This document shows, piece after piece, positions 24,036-32,984 of a stretch of 64,000 bases of DNA. Source of the stretch: Hyphomonadaceae bacterium ML37 (GTDB taxonomy: Bacteria > Pseudomonadota > Alphaproteobacteria > Caulobacterales > Maricaulaceae). The stretch spans positions 620,001-684,000 of the forward strand of contig CP091241.1 in assembly GCA_027627685.1 (NCBI GenBank). The letters run 5' to 3'. The notes below the pieces were generated by a model. The model searched no databases, was not told the DNA's origin, and was given only the letters and a program-made list of their open reading frames with translations. Position 1 is the first letter of the stretch; each line of letters starts with the position of its first letter. The translations under genes were made by a program, and so were the position numbers.

Positions 24036-26456
24036 ATGCGCATCAAACAATCCACCTTCTTCCTAGCGGGCGTTTCGCTCGCTGTCCTCGCCGCCGGCGC
24101 CGCCATGGCGCAGGACGCGCCGCCGCCGCGTGCGACCAGCGATGTGATCATCGTCACTGGCACGCGCACCGAAGGGCGCACCATCACCCAGTCGCTGGCC
24201 CCGGTGGATGTGATCTCCGCCGATGACCTGACGGCCCACGGCACCACCGAGCTCAATCAGGCGCTGGCCTATTCGCTGCCGTCCTTCAACTTCCCGCTTC
24301 CCGCTATCTCGGACGGCACCGACTCCATCCGCCCGGCCCAGCTGCGCGGCCTGGCGCCGGATCAGACCCTCATGCTGGTCAACGGCAAGCGCCGCCATGT
24401 CAGCGCTTTGCTGAACCTCAACACGGTGGGCCGCGGCGCGGCGGCGGTGGACCTCAACACCATCCCGACGTCGGCCATCGGCGCGGTGGAAGTGCTGCGT
24501 GACGGCGCCTCGGCGCAATACGGTTCGGACGCCATCGCCGGCGTGATCAACGTGCGCCTGCGCGAAGCCAGCGAAGGCGGCGCGGTGACCGTGACCTATG
24601 GCGAGCACGCCACCAATGTCGACCTTCCGCGATCGAGCCGCAATGTGCGCGATGGCGAGACGTTGACCATTTCGGGCTGGGCGGGTTTCCCGCTGGCTGA
24701 AAATGGCTTCCTGACGGTGTCGGCCGAGTACCGTGACCGTCAGCGCACCAATCGCGCCGACGTGGACACGGTCAATAACTACAATCTGATCGGCGGGCAG
24801 CCGGATCCGCGCGAGCTGACCTTTGACCGGCTCAACTGGAATCACGGCAATGGCGATGTGCGCGATGTCAGCGTGCTGGCCAATGCCGGCCTGCCGCTGG
24901 ACAATGGCGCGGAGCTCTATGGTTTCGCCAGCTATCAGGACCGCGAAGCGCGCTCGTTCGGCTTCTATCGCCGCGCGCGCGACGCCCGCAATGTCGAGTC
25001 CATCTATCCCGACGGCTTCCTGCCGGAAATCCACCCGGACGTGACCGATTGGTCGGTCGGCGGCGGCGTGCGCGGCGATGCCGGCGCCGTGGCCTATGAC
25101 TTCAGCGTCGTCCACGGACGCAACACGGTTGATTTCAACATCCGCAACACGCTGAACCGCTCTCTCGGCGCCACGAGCCCGACCGAGTTCTTCGCCGGCC
25201 AGCTGCAGTTCAGCCAGACCGTGGTCAATGCCGACTTCGTCCAGTCTGTGGCGCTGGGTGGCCTCGCCGGCCCGCTCAACGTCGCCTATGGCGCTGAATA
25301 CCGCCGGGAGAATTTCGAGATTGGCGCGGGCGAGCCCGATTCCTATTTCGGCGTGCCGGGCCTGGCTGCTGGCAGCCAGGTGTTCCCGGGCTTCCAGCCG
25401 CAGAACGAAGTGGATGAAAGCCGCGATTCATGGGGCGGGTATGTCGACCTTGAAGCCGATGTCACCGACCGCGTGACGGTGTCGGGCGCGGTGCGCTATG
25501 AGCACTATTCCGACTTCGGCGACGCGCTCAACGCCAAGATCGCGGGCCGGTTTGACATGACTGAAAATGCCGCGCTGCGCGGCTCGATCAGCACCGGCTT
25601 CCGCGCGCCGTCGCTGCACCAGAGCCACTACACGGCCACCTCCACGGTGTTCATCAACAACGTCGCCACCGAAACCGGCACGTTCGCGGTGGACAGCCCC
25701 ATCGCCCGCGCACTGGGTTCACAGGACCTGGAGCCGGAAACCTCGGTCAACTACTCGCTGGGCGCGGTCTTCCAGAGTGGCGGCTTTGTGCTGACCATTG
25801 ACGGTTTCCGCATCGAGATCGATGACCGCATCCTGCTGTCGGAAAACCTGAACCAGGCCAATGTGGTGGCGTTGCTGCCCGCCGGCGTCGGCGCGGCCCG
25901 CTTCTTCCTGAACGCGGCTGACTCGGTGACCGAGGGCGTCGACATCGTCGCCAATTATTCCTGGGACACCGACACGCTCGGCAGCTTCCGCGCCACGGCG
26001 GCGGCCAACTTCACCAATACCGAGCTCAGCAATATCCAGTCGACCGGCGTATTGTCGGCCCTGACCCCGCCGCCGACCCTGTTTGCACGGGTCAATATCG
26101 GGCGCCAGGAAACGGGCTCGCCGAAAAACAAGTATATTTTCGGACTCGACTGGAACCGCGAGAACCTCGGCGGCCTGATCCGCGCCACCCGCTTTGGTGA
26201 CGTGCAGGTGCTGTCCAACAATCCGGCGCTGGACTGGACGATCGAGCCGCAATGGGTCGTGGACGTGGAAGCCTCGGTCCAGCTGCTGGAGAACACGCGG
26301 TTTGCGCTGGGCGCCAATAATGTGTTCGACAGCTACCCGACCCAGAACCCGCAATTCAACGCGGCGACGGGCCCGACGCCCTTCATTTACAACGCCTTCT
26401 CTCCGGCGGGCTTCAATGGCCGCTATGTCTATGGCCGCGTGAGCGTGTCCTGGTAA
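24036..26456 (+). CDS. TonB-dependent outer-membrane receptor
   Basis: This 806-residue receptor has a signal peptide (ending in GAAMAQ), a TonB-box-like DVIIVTGTR, a plug domain (ALAYSLPSFNFP..., QLRGLAPDQTLMLVNGKRRH, then VEVLRDGASAQYGSDAIAGV) and a 22-strand barrel ending in the aromatic residue pattern (VYGRVSVSW). The start at 24036 has GGGGAG about 10 bases upstream and begins the signal peptide. The ligand is unknown. Its neighbours (LysR regulator, exported GGT) hint at peptide-type substrates, which is inference. A terminator follows at 26499. Confidence 0.95.
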   Translation: MRIKQSTFFLAGVSLAVLAAGAAMAQDAPPPRATSDVIIVTGTRTEGRTITQSLAPVDVISADDLTAHGTTELNQALAYSLPSFNFPLPAISDGTDSIRPAQLRGLAPDQTLMLVNGKRRHVSALLNLNTVGRGAAAVDLNTIPTSAIGAVEVLRDGASAQYGSDAIAGVINVRLREASEGGAVTVTYGEHATNVDLPRSSRNVRDGETLTISGWAGFPLAENGFLTVSAEYRDRQRTNRADVDTVNNYNLIGGQPDPRELTFDRLNWNHGNGDVRDVSVLANAGLPLDNGAELYGFASYQDREARSFGFYRRARDARNVESIYPDGFLPEIHPDVTDWSVGGGVRGDAGAVAYDFSVVHGRNTVDFNIRNTLNRSLGATSPTEFFAGQLQFSQTVVNADFVQSVALGGLAGPLNVAYGAEYRRENFEIGAGEPDSYFGVPGLAAGSQVFPGFQPQNEVDESRDSWGGYVDLEADVTDRVTVSGAVRYEHYSDFGDALNAKIAGRFDMTENAALRGSISTGFRAPSLHQSHYTATSTVFINNVATETGTFAVDSPIARALGSQDLEPETSVNYSLGAVFQSGGFVLTIDGFRIEIDDRILLSENLNQANVVALLPAGVGAARFFLNAADSVTEGVDIVANYSWDTDTLGSFRATAAANFTNTELSNIQSTGVLSALTPPPTLFARVNIGRQETGSPKNKYIFGLDWNRENLGGLIRATRFGDVQVLSNNPALDWTIEPQWVVDVEASVQLLENTRFALGANNVFDSYPTQNPQFNAATGPTPFIYNAFSPAGFNGRYVYGRVSVSW

Positions 26457-26498
26457 TCATATAGCGGTCCGCCTGCCGGAACCGCGCCAGACGAACCG

Positions 26499-26530
26499 CC
26501 CCCGTCCGGACCCTGTCCGGGCGGGGGTTG
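26499..26530 (+). terminator. Terminator-like stem after the TonB receptor
   Basis: CCCCCGTCCGGAC (26499-26511), CCT loop, GTCCGGGCGGGGG (26515-26527) with one mismatch, then TTGTCGTTT. Confidence 0.7.
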
Positions 26531-26577
26531 TCGTTTCGGGGCTGCCCGGCGGTGCCCGAACCGGGTAAGGGGGGCGC

Positions 26578-27894
26578 ATGAGCGAATCTCACCTCACCCG
26601 CCGCGCCCTGTTCGCGCGCACTCTGCCGATCATGGGCGCCAATGTGGCTGCGCCCCTCGTGGGCCTTGTTGATCTGGCGGTGATCGGCAATACCGGCGAG
26701 ACCGCCGCCATCGCGGCGGTGGCGCTGGGCACGCTCGTCTTCAACATGCTTTACTGGTCGCTGGGCTTTCTGCGCATGGGCGCGACGGCGCTGGCGGCGC
26801 AAGCCGATGGGGCCGGCCAGCCTGGCGCGGTGCGCGCGGTGCTCTATCGCGCGCTCCTTCTGGCCGGCGGCTTCGGGCTGATCTTCATCGCGGCGCAATG
26901 GCCGCTGCGCGAAGCCGCGCTCGCCCTGTTCAGCGCCGGGCCGGACGTGGCCGCCGATACCCGGGCCTATATCGATGCGCGCATCTGGGGCGCGCCTGCG
27001 GCGCTGGCAGGATTTGCAGTTTATGGCTGGCTGATCGGGCTGGGCCTGACCGGCCGGGCGCTGGTGCTGCAGATCGCGCTCAATCTCGCCAATGCGGGCC
27101 TGTCGCTCTGGTTCGTCTTCGGGCTGGACTGGGGCGTGGCAGGGGTGGCGGGCGCCAGCGCGCTGGCGCAATGGCTGCATCTGGGGCTGGCGGCTGTGGT
27201 GATCGCCGGCGTGCTGCGCGCCCGTGGCCGCGCCTCATCCGAGCGCGTGTTCGAGCGGCAGGGCCTGATGCGCCTGTTCGCGGTCAATCGCGATCTGTTC
27301 GTGCGCACGCTGGCTTTGCTGGCGGGCTTCTACTGGTTCAACGAGGCGAGCCTGCGCGAGGGCCCGGACGTGCTGGCGGGCAACGCCATTCTCTTGCAAT
27401 TCATCGCCATCAGCGCCTTTGTGCTGGACGCCTTCGCCCATGTGGCCGAGGCGGAAACCGGCCGGGCCGCAGGCGCGCGCGACTGGGACAGGCTGAAACG
27501 CGCCTTCCGCCTGACCAGCGAGATGGCCCTGGGCGGGGCATTGCTGCTGACGCTTGCCTTCCTGTTGTTCGGGGAGGCGTTCATCCTGGCCATGACGACC
27601 GACCCGGCGGCGCGGGAGTCGGCGCTCGGCGCTCTGGTCTTCTGTGCGCTGGTCCCGCTGATCGGCGCGCCGAGCTGGCAGCTGGACGGGCTGATGATCG
27701 GGACCACGCGCGGCGCGCTGATGCGCAACGCCATGATCGCCGCTCTGGTGATCTATCTGGCGCTGGACCTCACCTTGCGCCCGGCCTTCGGCGTGACGGG
27801 GCTGTGGCTGGCGTTTCTGAGCTATTACATCGCGCGGGCGACCACATTGGCGGTGGGCCTGCCGGGGCTGAAGCGCGCGGTGACGGACTCCTGA
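26578..27894 (+). CDS. MATE-family efflux transporter (DinF-like)
   Basis: This 438-residue protein has about twelve membrane helices and the MATE signature at the N-terminus (LPIMGANVAAPLVGLVDLAV then IGNTGE). DinF-branch features include LGFLRMGATALAAQADGAG and WLIGLGLTGRALVL. It exports drugs or metabolites using Na+ or H+. A GGGGGG-type ribosome site is just upstream. It is the only gene on its strand here and converges on the S49 peptidase. Confidence 0.92.
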   Translation: MSESHLTRRALFARTLPIMGANVAAPLVGLVDLAVIGNTGETAAIAAVALGTLVFNMLYWSLGFLRMGATALAAQADGAGQPGAVRAVLYRALLLAGGFGLIFIAAQWPLREAALALFSAGPDVAADTRAYIDARIWGAPAALAGFAVYGWLIGLGLTGRALVLQIALNLANAGLSLWFVFGLDWGVAGVAGASALAQWLHLGLAAVVIAGVLRARGRASSERVFERQGLMRLFAVNRDLFVRTLALLAGFYWFNEASLREGPDVLAGNAILLQFIAISAFVLDAFAHVAEAETGRAAGARDWDRLKRAFRLTSEMALGGALLLTLAFLLFGEAFILAMTTDPAARESALGALVFCALVPLIGAPSWQLDGLMIGTTRGALMRNAMIAALVIYLALDLTLRPAFGVTGLWLAFLSYYIARATTLAVGLPGLKRAVTDS

Positions 27895-27900
27895 TTTATC

Positions 27901-27945
27901 GCATTTTCGAACCGCGAAACCGGTGTCCACTTTCGCTGAAAATGC
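27901..27945. repeat. 45-bp dispersed palindromic repeat element (candidate)
   Basis: GCATTTTC (27901-27908) and GAAAATGC (27938-27945) form perfect inverted ends around a core with AACCGCGAAACCGG and GTCCACTTTCG. The sequence resembles small intergenic palindromes common in alphaproteobacterial genomes. It sits between convergent genes, where it may also act as a terminator. Confidence 0.55.
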
Positions 27946-27949
27946 TTCT

Positions 27950-28780
27950 TTAGAGCCCGAACCGGCTCCACACCGCGCGCAGCTCCACCTGATCCAGCGC
28001 TGCGCCCATGAAGCGCGACAAAACGCCCGGGCGCGCCGGGGCCAGCGGACGGATGCGCACCTTGTCGCCGAACCGGCGCTTGAGCTCGCTGCGCGCCTCG
28101 CCCAGCCCGTCGATCAGGCCCAGATCCAGCGCCTCGGCGCCGGTATAGACCGAGCCGTCAAACAGCTCGGCCCCGTCTTTGAGCTTCTCGCCGCGCCGGG
28201 CTTTGACGTGGTCGATGAACTGGGCGTGCATTGCCTCCATCAGGCGGGTGATCGTGGCGGCCTGCTCCTTGGTCTCCGGACCGAAGGGATCGGCCAGCAG
28301 TTTCGATTTGCCCGCAGTCTTCACCCGGCGTTCGACGCCAAGCCGGTCCATGGCGCCGGTGAAGCCGAAGCCGGCGCTGATCACGCCGATGGAGCCGACG
28401 ATGGACGCCGGATCGGCGAAAATCTCATCGCCCGCGCACGCGATCCAGTAGCCGCCGGATGCGGCCACATCCTCGCAGAACACCAGAACCGGTTTGTCCT
28501 TCTCCGCCGCCAGGGCGCGAATGCGGTCATGGATCAGGCGCGATTGCACCGGGCTGCCGCCGGGCGAATTGACGCTGATCGCCACGGCGGCGGCGCTCGT
28601 GTCGGCGAAAGCCTTGTCCAGCAGCTTTTCCAGCCGGCTCAGGGACAGCGCGCTGGAATTGCGCCCGCCGGCTGCGATCATGCCTTCCAGCCGGATCAGC
28701 GGCACGCTCGGCGCGTCGGCCCCGAACACCTTGCGCAGGGCGCGCGTGGCGCGGTCGAATTCGTCGCGGATGACAGACAT
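27950..28780 (-). CDS. S49-family serine peptidase (SppA/SohB-like)
   Basis: This 276-residue protein has the S49 core: ISVNSPGGSP, then EDVAASGGYWIACAGDEI with candidate nucleophile Ser108, and IVGSIGVI. A Lys (about 157-160, KTAGKSK) is the candidate base of the Ser/Lys dyad. It lacks the N-terminal membrane anchor of SppA and looks cytoplasmic, as in many short alphaproteobacterial homologues. It probably digests remnant signal peptides or membrane-protein fragments, which is not shown here. It runs leftward in the same direction as the trmN6-like gene, 41 bases from it. Confidence 0.9.
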   Translation of the reverse strand: MSVIRDEFDRATRALRKVFGADAPSVPLIRLEGMIAAGGRNSSALSLSRLEKLLDKAFADTSAAAVAISVNSPGGSPVQSRLIHDRIRALAAEKDKPVLVFCEDVAASGGYWIACAGDEIFADPASIVGSIGVISAGFGFTGAMDRLGVERRVKTAGKSKLLADPFGPETKEQAATITRLMEAMHAQFIDHVKARRGEKLKDGAELFDGSVYTGAEALDLGLIDGLGEARSELKRRFGDKVRIRPLAPARPGVLSRFMGAALDQVELRAVWSRFGL

Positions 28781-28821
28781 GGCGGCTCCAGTCGCAGAAT
28801 GAACCTTCAGACTTGGCGTGT

Positions 28822-29562
28822 TCAGCCCGCCAGTTCAAGGCGCGCCGCCCCGCGCAGCACGGCATCCGCCCTTGGTGTCCACGCTCCGCTGGCGTCCTCA
28901 TGCAGCACCAGAGGCGCCATCAGCACCAGAGGCGCGCGCCCGCCCGCGCGCGCTTCAACCAGAATGCGCTTGGCCGGCGCCTCAGCGCGTGGGTGGACGG
29001 GCAGGATTACGGCGCTCGCCTTGCCCTGCAGCGCGCTGAGCGCCTCACCCAGCCGGTCTGCCCGGTGGATGAACACCAGTGACCCGCCGGGTTTAAGGCG
29101 TTTGAGCCCCGCTGTGATCCAGTCCGCCAGGGGAGCGGCGCTGATCCAGGCCGCCTGTTTGCCGGGTTTGGGCGCGCGCAGCGAGGCCGGATCATCGAAA
29201 TAGGGCGGGTTGAAAAACACCGCATCCAGCGCCGCATCGGGGCGCCAGGCCAGCGCTTCCGCCTCGACAATGGCGACCCGGTCCTCCAGCGCGTTCGCTG
29301 CTGCGTTGTGCCGGGCCAGCTCAGCGGCGCCCGCGTCCAGCTCCACGCCGGTCAGCCGGGCGTCCTTGTGGGCATGGGCCACCGACAGAATCGCAGCGCC
29401 CGTGCCGCAGCCGAACTCGGCTGCCCGTGCGCCGGCCGCCAGGCGGACCGAGGCCGCCAGCAGGATCGCGTCGAGGCCGGCGCGATAGCCGTCAGCGGTC
29501 TGGGTCAGGATCAGCTGACCGCCCAGAATGCGGTCTTGCGTCAGTCGGGAGTCCTTCGTCAT
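28822..29562 (-). CDS. TrmN6-like methyltransferase (tRNA1Val adenine-N6)
   Basis: This 246-residue class I methyltransferase has the SAM motif (AAEFGCGTGAAILSVAH), the acidic loop GVELDA and the NPPYF motif (D/N-PPY/F) of N6-adenine methyltransferases. LGGQLILTQTADGYRAGLDA at the N-terminus is typical of the TrmN6/YfiC family. The start at 29562 overlaps the DUF2007 gene by 4 bases. The tRNA1(Val) A37 target is inferred from the family. A longer upstream frame exists but would replace the DUF2007 gene and is rejected. Confidence 0.85.
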   Translation of the reverse strand: MTKDSRLTQDRILGGQLILTQTADGYRAGLDAILLAASVRLAAGARAAEFGCGTGAAILSVAHAHKDARLTGVELDAGAAELARHNAAANALEDRVAIVEAEALAWRPDAALDAVFFNPPYFDDPASLRAPKPGKQAAWISAAPLADWITAGLKRLKPGGSLVFIHRADRLGEALSALQGKASAVILPVHPRAEAPAKRILVEARAGGRAPLVLMAPLVLHEDASGAWTPRADAVLRGAARLELAG

Positions 29563-29777
29563 TCGTCCGCAGGCATGGCCTCGGCCAGGGCGCGGCGCGC
29601 CTTGTCCGCGACGTCTTCCGGCACCAGAACCCGGCGGCGGATCCAGGGTAGGGCGCCGCCGAAGGTTGCGGCGGTGTGGGCGTCCAGCGTCACCGGCTCG
29701 ATCCCGCAATCGCGCAGGACCGCCTCGGCGAAGTTCAGCTTCACCGGATCGTTGGTGGACAGCACCTCGATCATCAT
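29559..29777 (-). CDS. DUF2007-type small protein (72 aa)
   Basis: This short protein (MMIEVLSTNDPVKLNFAEAV then LRDCGIEP) matches the DUF2007 'putative signal-transducing' family, which is found beside methyltransferases in many alphaproteobacteria. The ATG at 29777 has GGGAG 9 bases upstream; the ATG at 29786 sits directly against that motif and is less likely. It is translationally coupled to the trmN6-like gene by a 4-base overlap. Biochemical function is unknown. Confidence 0.8.
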   Translation of the reverse strand: MMIEVLSTNDPVKLNFAEAVLRDCGIEPVTLDAHTAATFGGALPWIRRRVLVPEDVADKARRALAEAMPADE

Positions 29778-29922
29778 CGCACGCATCTCCCTGCTTGCCC
29801 GGCGGCGGGTGTGGCGCCAGAACCAGCCTGCGTCCCTGTCACGCAGTCTGGTCAGCTTGCCGGAGGCGCCGGGGCTACCTATTCTGCAGGCGCAAATGAT
29901 CTGACTGCAAGAGGCAAGGCGC

Positions 29923-30939
29923 GTGAACGGACTTCCCCTGCCGGACTACGAGGCGGCCCCGGTAAACCCGGCGGTTCGCCTGGCGGCTCTGGCCAGCACC
30001 GATATGGCGGGCGTGGAAGCGCTGATCGCCGACCGGGCGTCCAGCGCCACGGCGGTGATCCCCGCTATTGCGCACTACCTGCTCGACGCCGGCGGCAAGC
30101 GCATCCGCCCCCTCATCACTGTCGCGACCGTGCGCATGCTGGGCTATGACGGGCGGGGCCATCTGCCGCTGGCGGCGGCGGTGGAGTTCATCCATTCGGC
30201 CACGCTCCTGCATGATGATGTGGTCGATGACAGCGATCTGCGCCGGGGCAAGCGGCCCGCCAACAAGGTCTGGGGCAATCCCCAGTCCGTGCTGGTAGGC
30301 GATTTCCTGTTTGCGCGCGCCTTCATGCTGATGGTGGACGCGGGCTCCATGGATGCGCTCCACGTGCTGTCGCGCGCGGCGGCTGTGATCGCCGAGGGCG
30401 AAGTGCGCCAGCTGGCCGCCGCCCGGCAGGTCGCCACCACGCGGGCAGAATACATGGACATTATCGCCGCCAAGACCGCGGCCCTGTTCGCCGCCTCCGC
30501 CCAGGTGTCTCCCATCCTGGCTGGCGCGTCCAAGCAGGTCGAAACGGCCATGGAGACGTATGGCCGCGAGCTGGGCCTGGCCTTCCAGCTGGTGGATGAC
30601 GCGCTCGACTATGGCGGGCTCGCCGTGGAGCTGGGCAAGAATACCGGCGATGATTTCCGCGAAGGCAAGATCACCCTGCCCGTCGCGCTGGCTTTGGAAG
30701 CGGGCGGCGCGGACGAGCGCGGATTCTGGGTGCGCACCATGGCCGATGGCCGTCAGTCTCCGGACGATTTTGACCGGGCTGTGGAGATCCTCAAGCGCCA
30801 CGGCGCGCTGGATGCCACGCTGGAGGCCGCGCGCGGCCATGCCGCGCGGGCAGTCGAAGCGCTGGACGCTGCGCCGGACAATGTGTGGAGCCAGTCGCTG
30901 GCCGCTCTCGCCGAGTTCGTGGTGGAGCGCGCCTATTAG
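29923..30939 (+). CDS. ispB: Polyprenyl (octaprenyl-type) diphosphate synthase
   Basis: This 338-residue trans-prenyl chain synthase carries both Asp-rich motifs: LHDDVVDD (residues 97-103) and LVDDALDYGG (about 225), plus the GGKRIRP substrate motif (58-63). It extends farnesyl diphosphate with isopentenyl diphosphate to the long side chain of ubiquinone. The size fits IspB-type enzymes rather than farnesyl synthase; chain length cannot be read exactly. It uses a GTG start with AAGG upstream and is divergent from the DUF2007/trmN6 pair. Confidence 0.92.
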   Translation: MNGLPLPDYEAAPVNPAVRLAALASTDMAGVEALIADRASSATAVIPAIAHYLLDAGGKRIRPLITVATVRMLGYDGRGHLPLAAAVEFIHSATLLHDDVVDDSDLRRGKRPANKVWGNPQSVLVGDFLFARAFMLMVDAGSMDALHVLSRAAAVIAEGEVRQLAAARQVATTRAEYMDIIAAKTAALFAASAQVSPILAGASKQVETAMETYGRELGLAFQLVDDALDYGGLAVELGKNTGDDFREGKITLPVALALEAGGADERGFWVRTMADGRQSPDDFDRAVEILKRHGALDATLEAARGHAARAVEALDAAPDNVWSQSLAALAEFVVERAY

Positions 30940-30954
30940 GGCGCTTGCGTCGCC

Positions 30955-32841
30955 TCAGCCGCAGTCAGCCCGCTGTGAATGGTCACATCCCTCCGCGTTG
31001 ATGAAGCGCTGCGTACTCATCATCTCCGGGTCCGGACGCGACAGCATCTCGCCGGCCTCGGCCCGGGCGCGCACGTGATTGACGAAGCTCTGGGCATATT
31101 CGGCGAAGGTGTCGGTGACGCGTCCCTCTGCGCTGGCGCGGGCTAAGACTGTGTATCCGTCACCGCCCCCGGCGGTGAAGGAATTGGTGACCACCTTGTA
31201 CTCCGCATTCGGATTGATGGGCGTCCAATCTCCGGCGAGGCGTGAATTGACCTCCACCGCGCTGATGCGCGCGCCGGGCTCAGCGGACAGATCCACTGCA
31301 AAGCGCAAACCGGCCGCATACGGATAGGCGCCGCCGCCGCTGGCGCTGGCGGCCACGGCCTCTTCCAGCGTCGCGATGATTTCCGCGCCTGACAGGGTCA
31401 GCACGTGCAGCGTGTTGGCGAAGGGCAGGACGGTGAAGGCGTCGGCGATGGTAACCGGGCCGGCCGGGATGCTGGTGCGCACGCCGCCCGCATTCTGGAT
31501 GGCGATGTCAGCGCTGCCTTCACGCTCCAGAAAAGCCTGCGCCACCAGAGCGGAGATATGGGCGCCGTGTTCATAGGTCTCCTCGCGTGAACACAGCGGC
31601 TCGGCGCGCCCTTCGCCGGGCAGGCGCACCATGCACAGCGTCTCGGCGGCCTCGCCGATAATGGTGGTGCGCAGATCAGCCAGCTGGGCGGTGAAGCCGG
31701 CCAGCAGCGTCTCGCTTTCCGAGTCGGCATCGACCGGGTGCAGCGCGGGGTGATCCTCCAGCGCGGCGCGCACAAGGGCGGCGTCTGCATCGGACAGAGC
31801 GATGTCAGCGTCATCTTGGCTGTACGCATAGCCGCTGGCGGCGGCGGGAAACATCGGCGCGCCCGAGCAGGCGATCACGCGGCCCGCCTCATCAAAGCTG
31901 ACGCGCAGCTCGCCCAGCACCTGCGCATTGTCGAAGGCGTGGACCACGCACACCGGATCGCCGTCGGCATTGGTCTCCATGGTCGGATAGGGCCCCTCCG
32001 GCGTGAAGCCCAGCGGCGCCAGGACGCCGCGATCGCCCAGCAGGGTATGGGAATCGCCGCCCACAATGACATCCACGCCGGTCAGCGCGCGCGCCAGCGC
32101 CAGATCATTGGCGTATTGCAGGTGGGTCAGCAGGATGATCTGTTCCACGCCGCCTGCGCGCAGCCGGTCGATCTCGCTTTGCGCCGTCTCCGTTTCGTCG
32201 AGGAAGCGCGTGTCAGGATCGGGCGAGGAGGAGACCCGGGTCTTCTCCGCGATCACCAGCCCGATCACGCCGACGCGCCGCCCGCCCCGCTCGAAAACCG
32301 CCGAAGGCTGGAGGCGGTCCACCAAAGGCGAGGCGTCATGAGGCGCCACATTGGCGCCCAGCACGGCGGTCCCGCAGTCGCCGCCCGTCAGGAAGTCGAG
32401 GAATTGCGCCAGTCCGGCATCGCCGTGGTCGAACTCGTGATTGCCCACAGCAAAAGCGTCAAAACAGATGCGGTTCATCATCGCCGCATCGGCCTCGCCC
32501 TCGAACAGGGTGTAGTAGAGCGTACCCGTGATGGCGTCGCCGGCATGCAGGGTCAGCACTGGATCGCCCGCCGCGGCGCGCGCTTCGATCAGCGTGGTCA
32601 GCAGGGGATATCCGCCATAGGCCACCGGCAGGCGCCCGTCCGCCGGCGCCGCCGCCTCCAGCGCCAGATCGCTGACATCGAAATCCAGCGTGCGTGGCTC
32701 GAGATGGCTGTGATGATCATTGATGTGCAGGATGGTCAGCGTATACGGCTCGGCCTCGCCGGCGGCAGGGCTTTGCGGGTCCGGCGCGCTGCAAGCGGAG
32801 AGCCAGAGTGCGGCGGCGATGACCGATAGCCTGATGCGCAT
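30955..32841 (-). CDS. 5'-nucleotidase / UDP-sugar hydrolase family lipoprotein
   Basis: The 628-residue protein has a lipoprotein signal (LWLSACSAPD) and the UshA-type two-domain layout. The metallophosphatase domain has LHINDHHSHL, GDAITGT, GNHEFDHG and GGDSHTLL. The C-terminal 5'-nucleotidase domain (about 370-590) contains NAGGVRTSIPAGPV and FANTLHVLTLSGAEI. It would salvage nucleotides in the periplasm. It runs toward ispB, with a 15-base gap between the stops. Confidence 0.93.
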   Translation of the reverse strand: MRIRLSVIAAALWLSACSAPDPQSPAAGEAEPYTLTILHINDHHSHLEPRTLDFDVSDLALEAAAPADGRLPVAYGGYPLLTTLIEARAAAGDPVLTLHAGDAITGTLYYTLFEGEADAAMMNRICFDAFAVGNHEFDHGDAGLAQFLDFLTGGDCGTAVLGANVAPHDASPLVDRLQPSAVFERGGRRVGVIGLVIAEKTRVSSSPDPDTRFLDETETAQSEIDRLRAGGVEQIILLTHLQYANDLALARALTGVDVIVGGDSHTLLGDRGVLAPLGFTPEGPYPTMETNADGDPVCVVHAFDNAQVLGELRVSFDEAGRVIACSGAPMFPAAASGYAYSQDDADIALSDADAALVRAALEDHPALHPVDADSESETLLAGFTAQLADLRTTIIGEAAETLCMVRLPGEGRAEPLCSREETYEHGAHISALVAQAFLEREGSADIAIQNAGGVRTSIPAGPVTIADAFTVLPFANTLHVLTLSGAEIIATLEEAVAASASGGGAYPYAAGLRFAVDLSAEPGARISAVEVNSRLAGDWTPINPNAEYKVVTNSFTAGGGDGYTVLARASAEGRVTDTFAEYAQSFVNHVRARAEAGEMLSRPDPEMMSTQRFINAEGCDHSQRADCG

Positions 32842-32984
32842 GGCGGAGCGTCCCTCATCCTGTGTCGTCAGCGCCTCCTAGCACAGGCGGGGCGGGCCGG
32901 GAACGCGCCTGCCGCCGGTTTTCCGTTTGCGCATGCGTGCTGCACTGCCGCACACTGAGGTTTTCCCGCCCGAAAGCCACGCCC

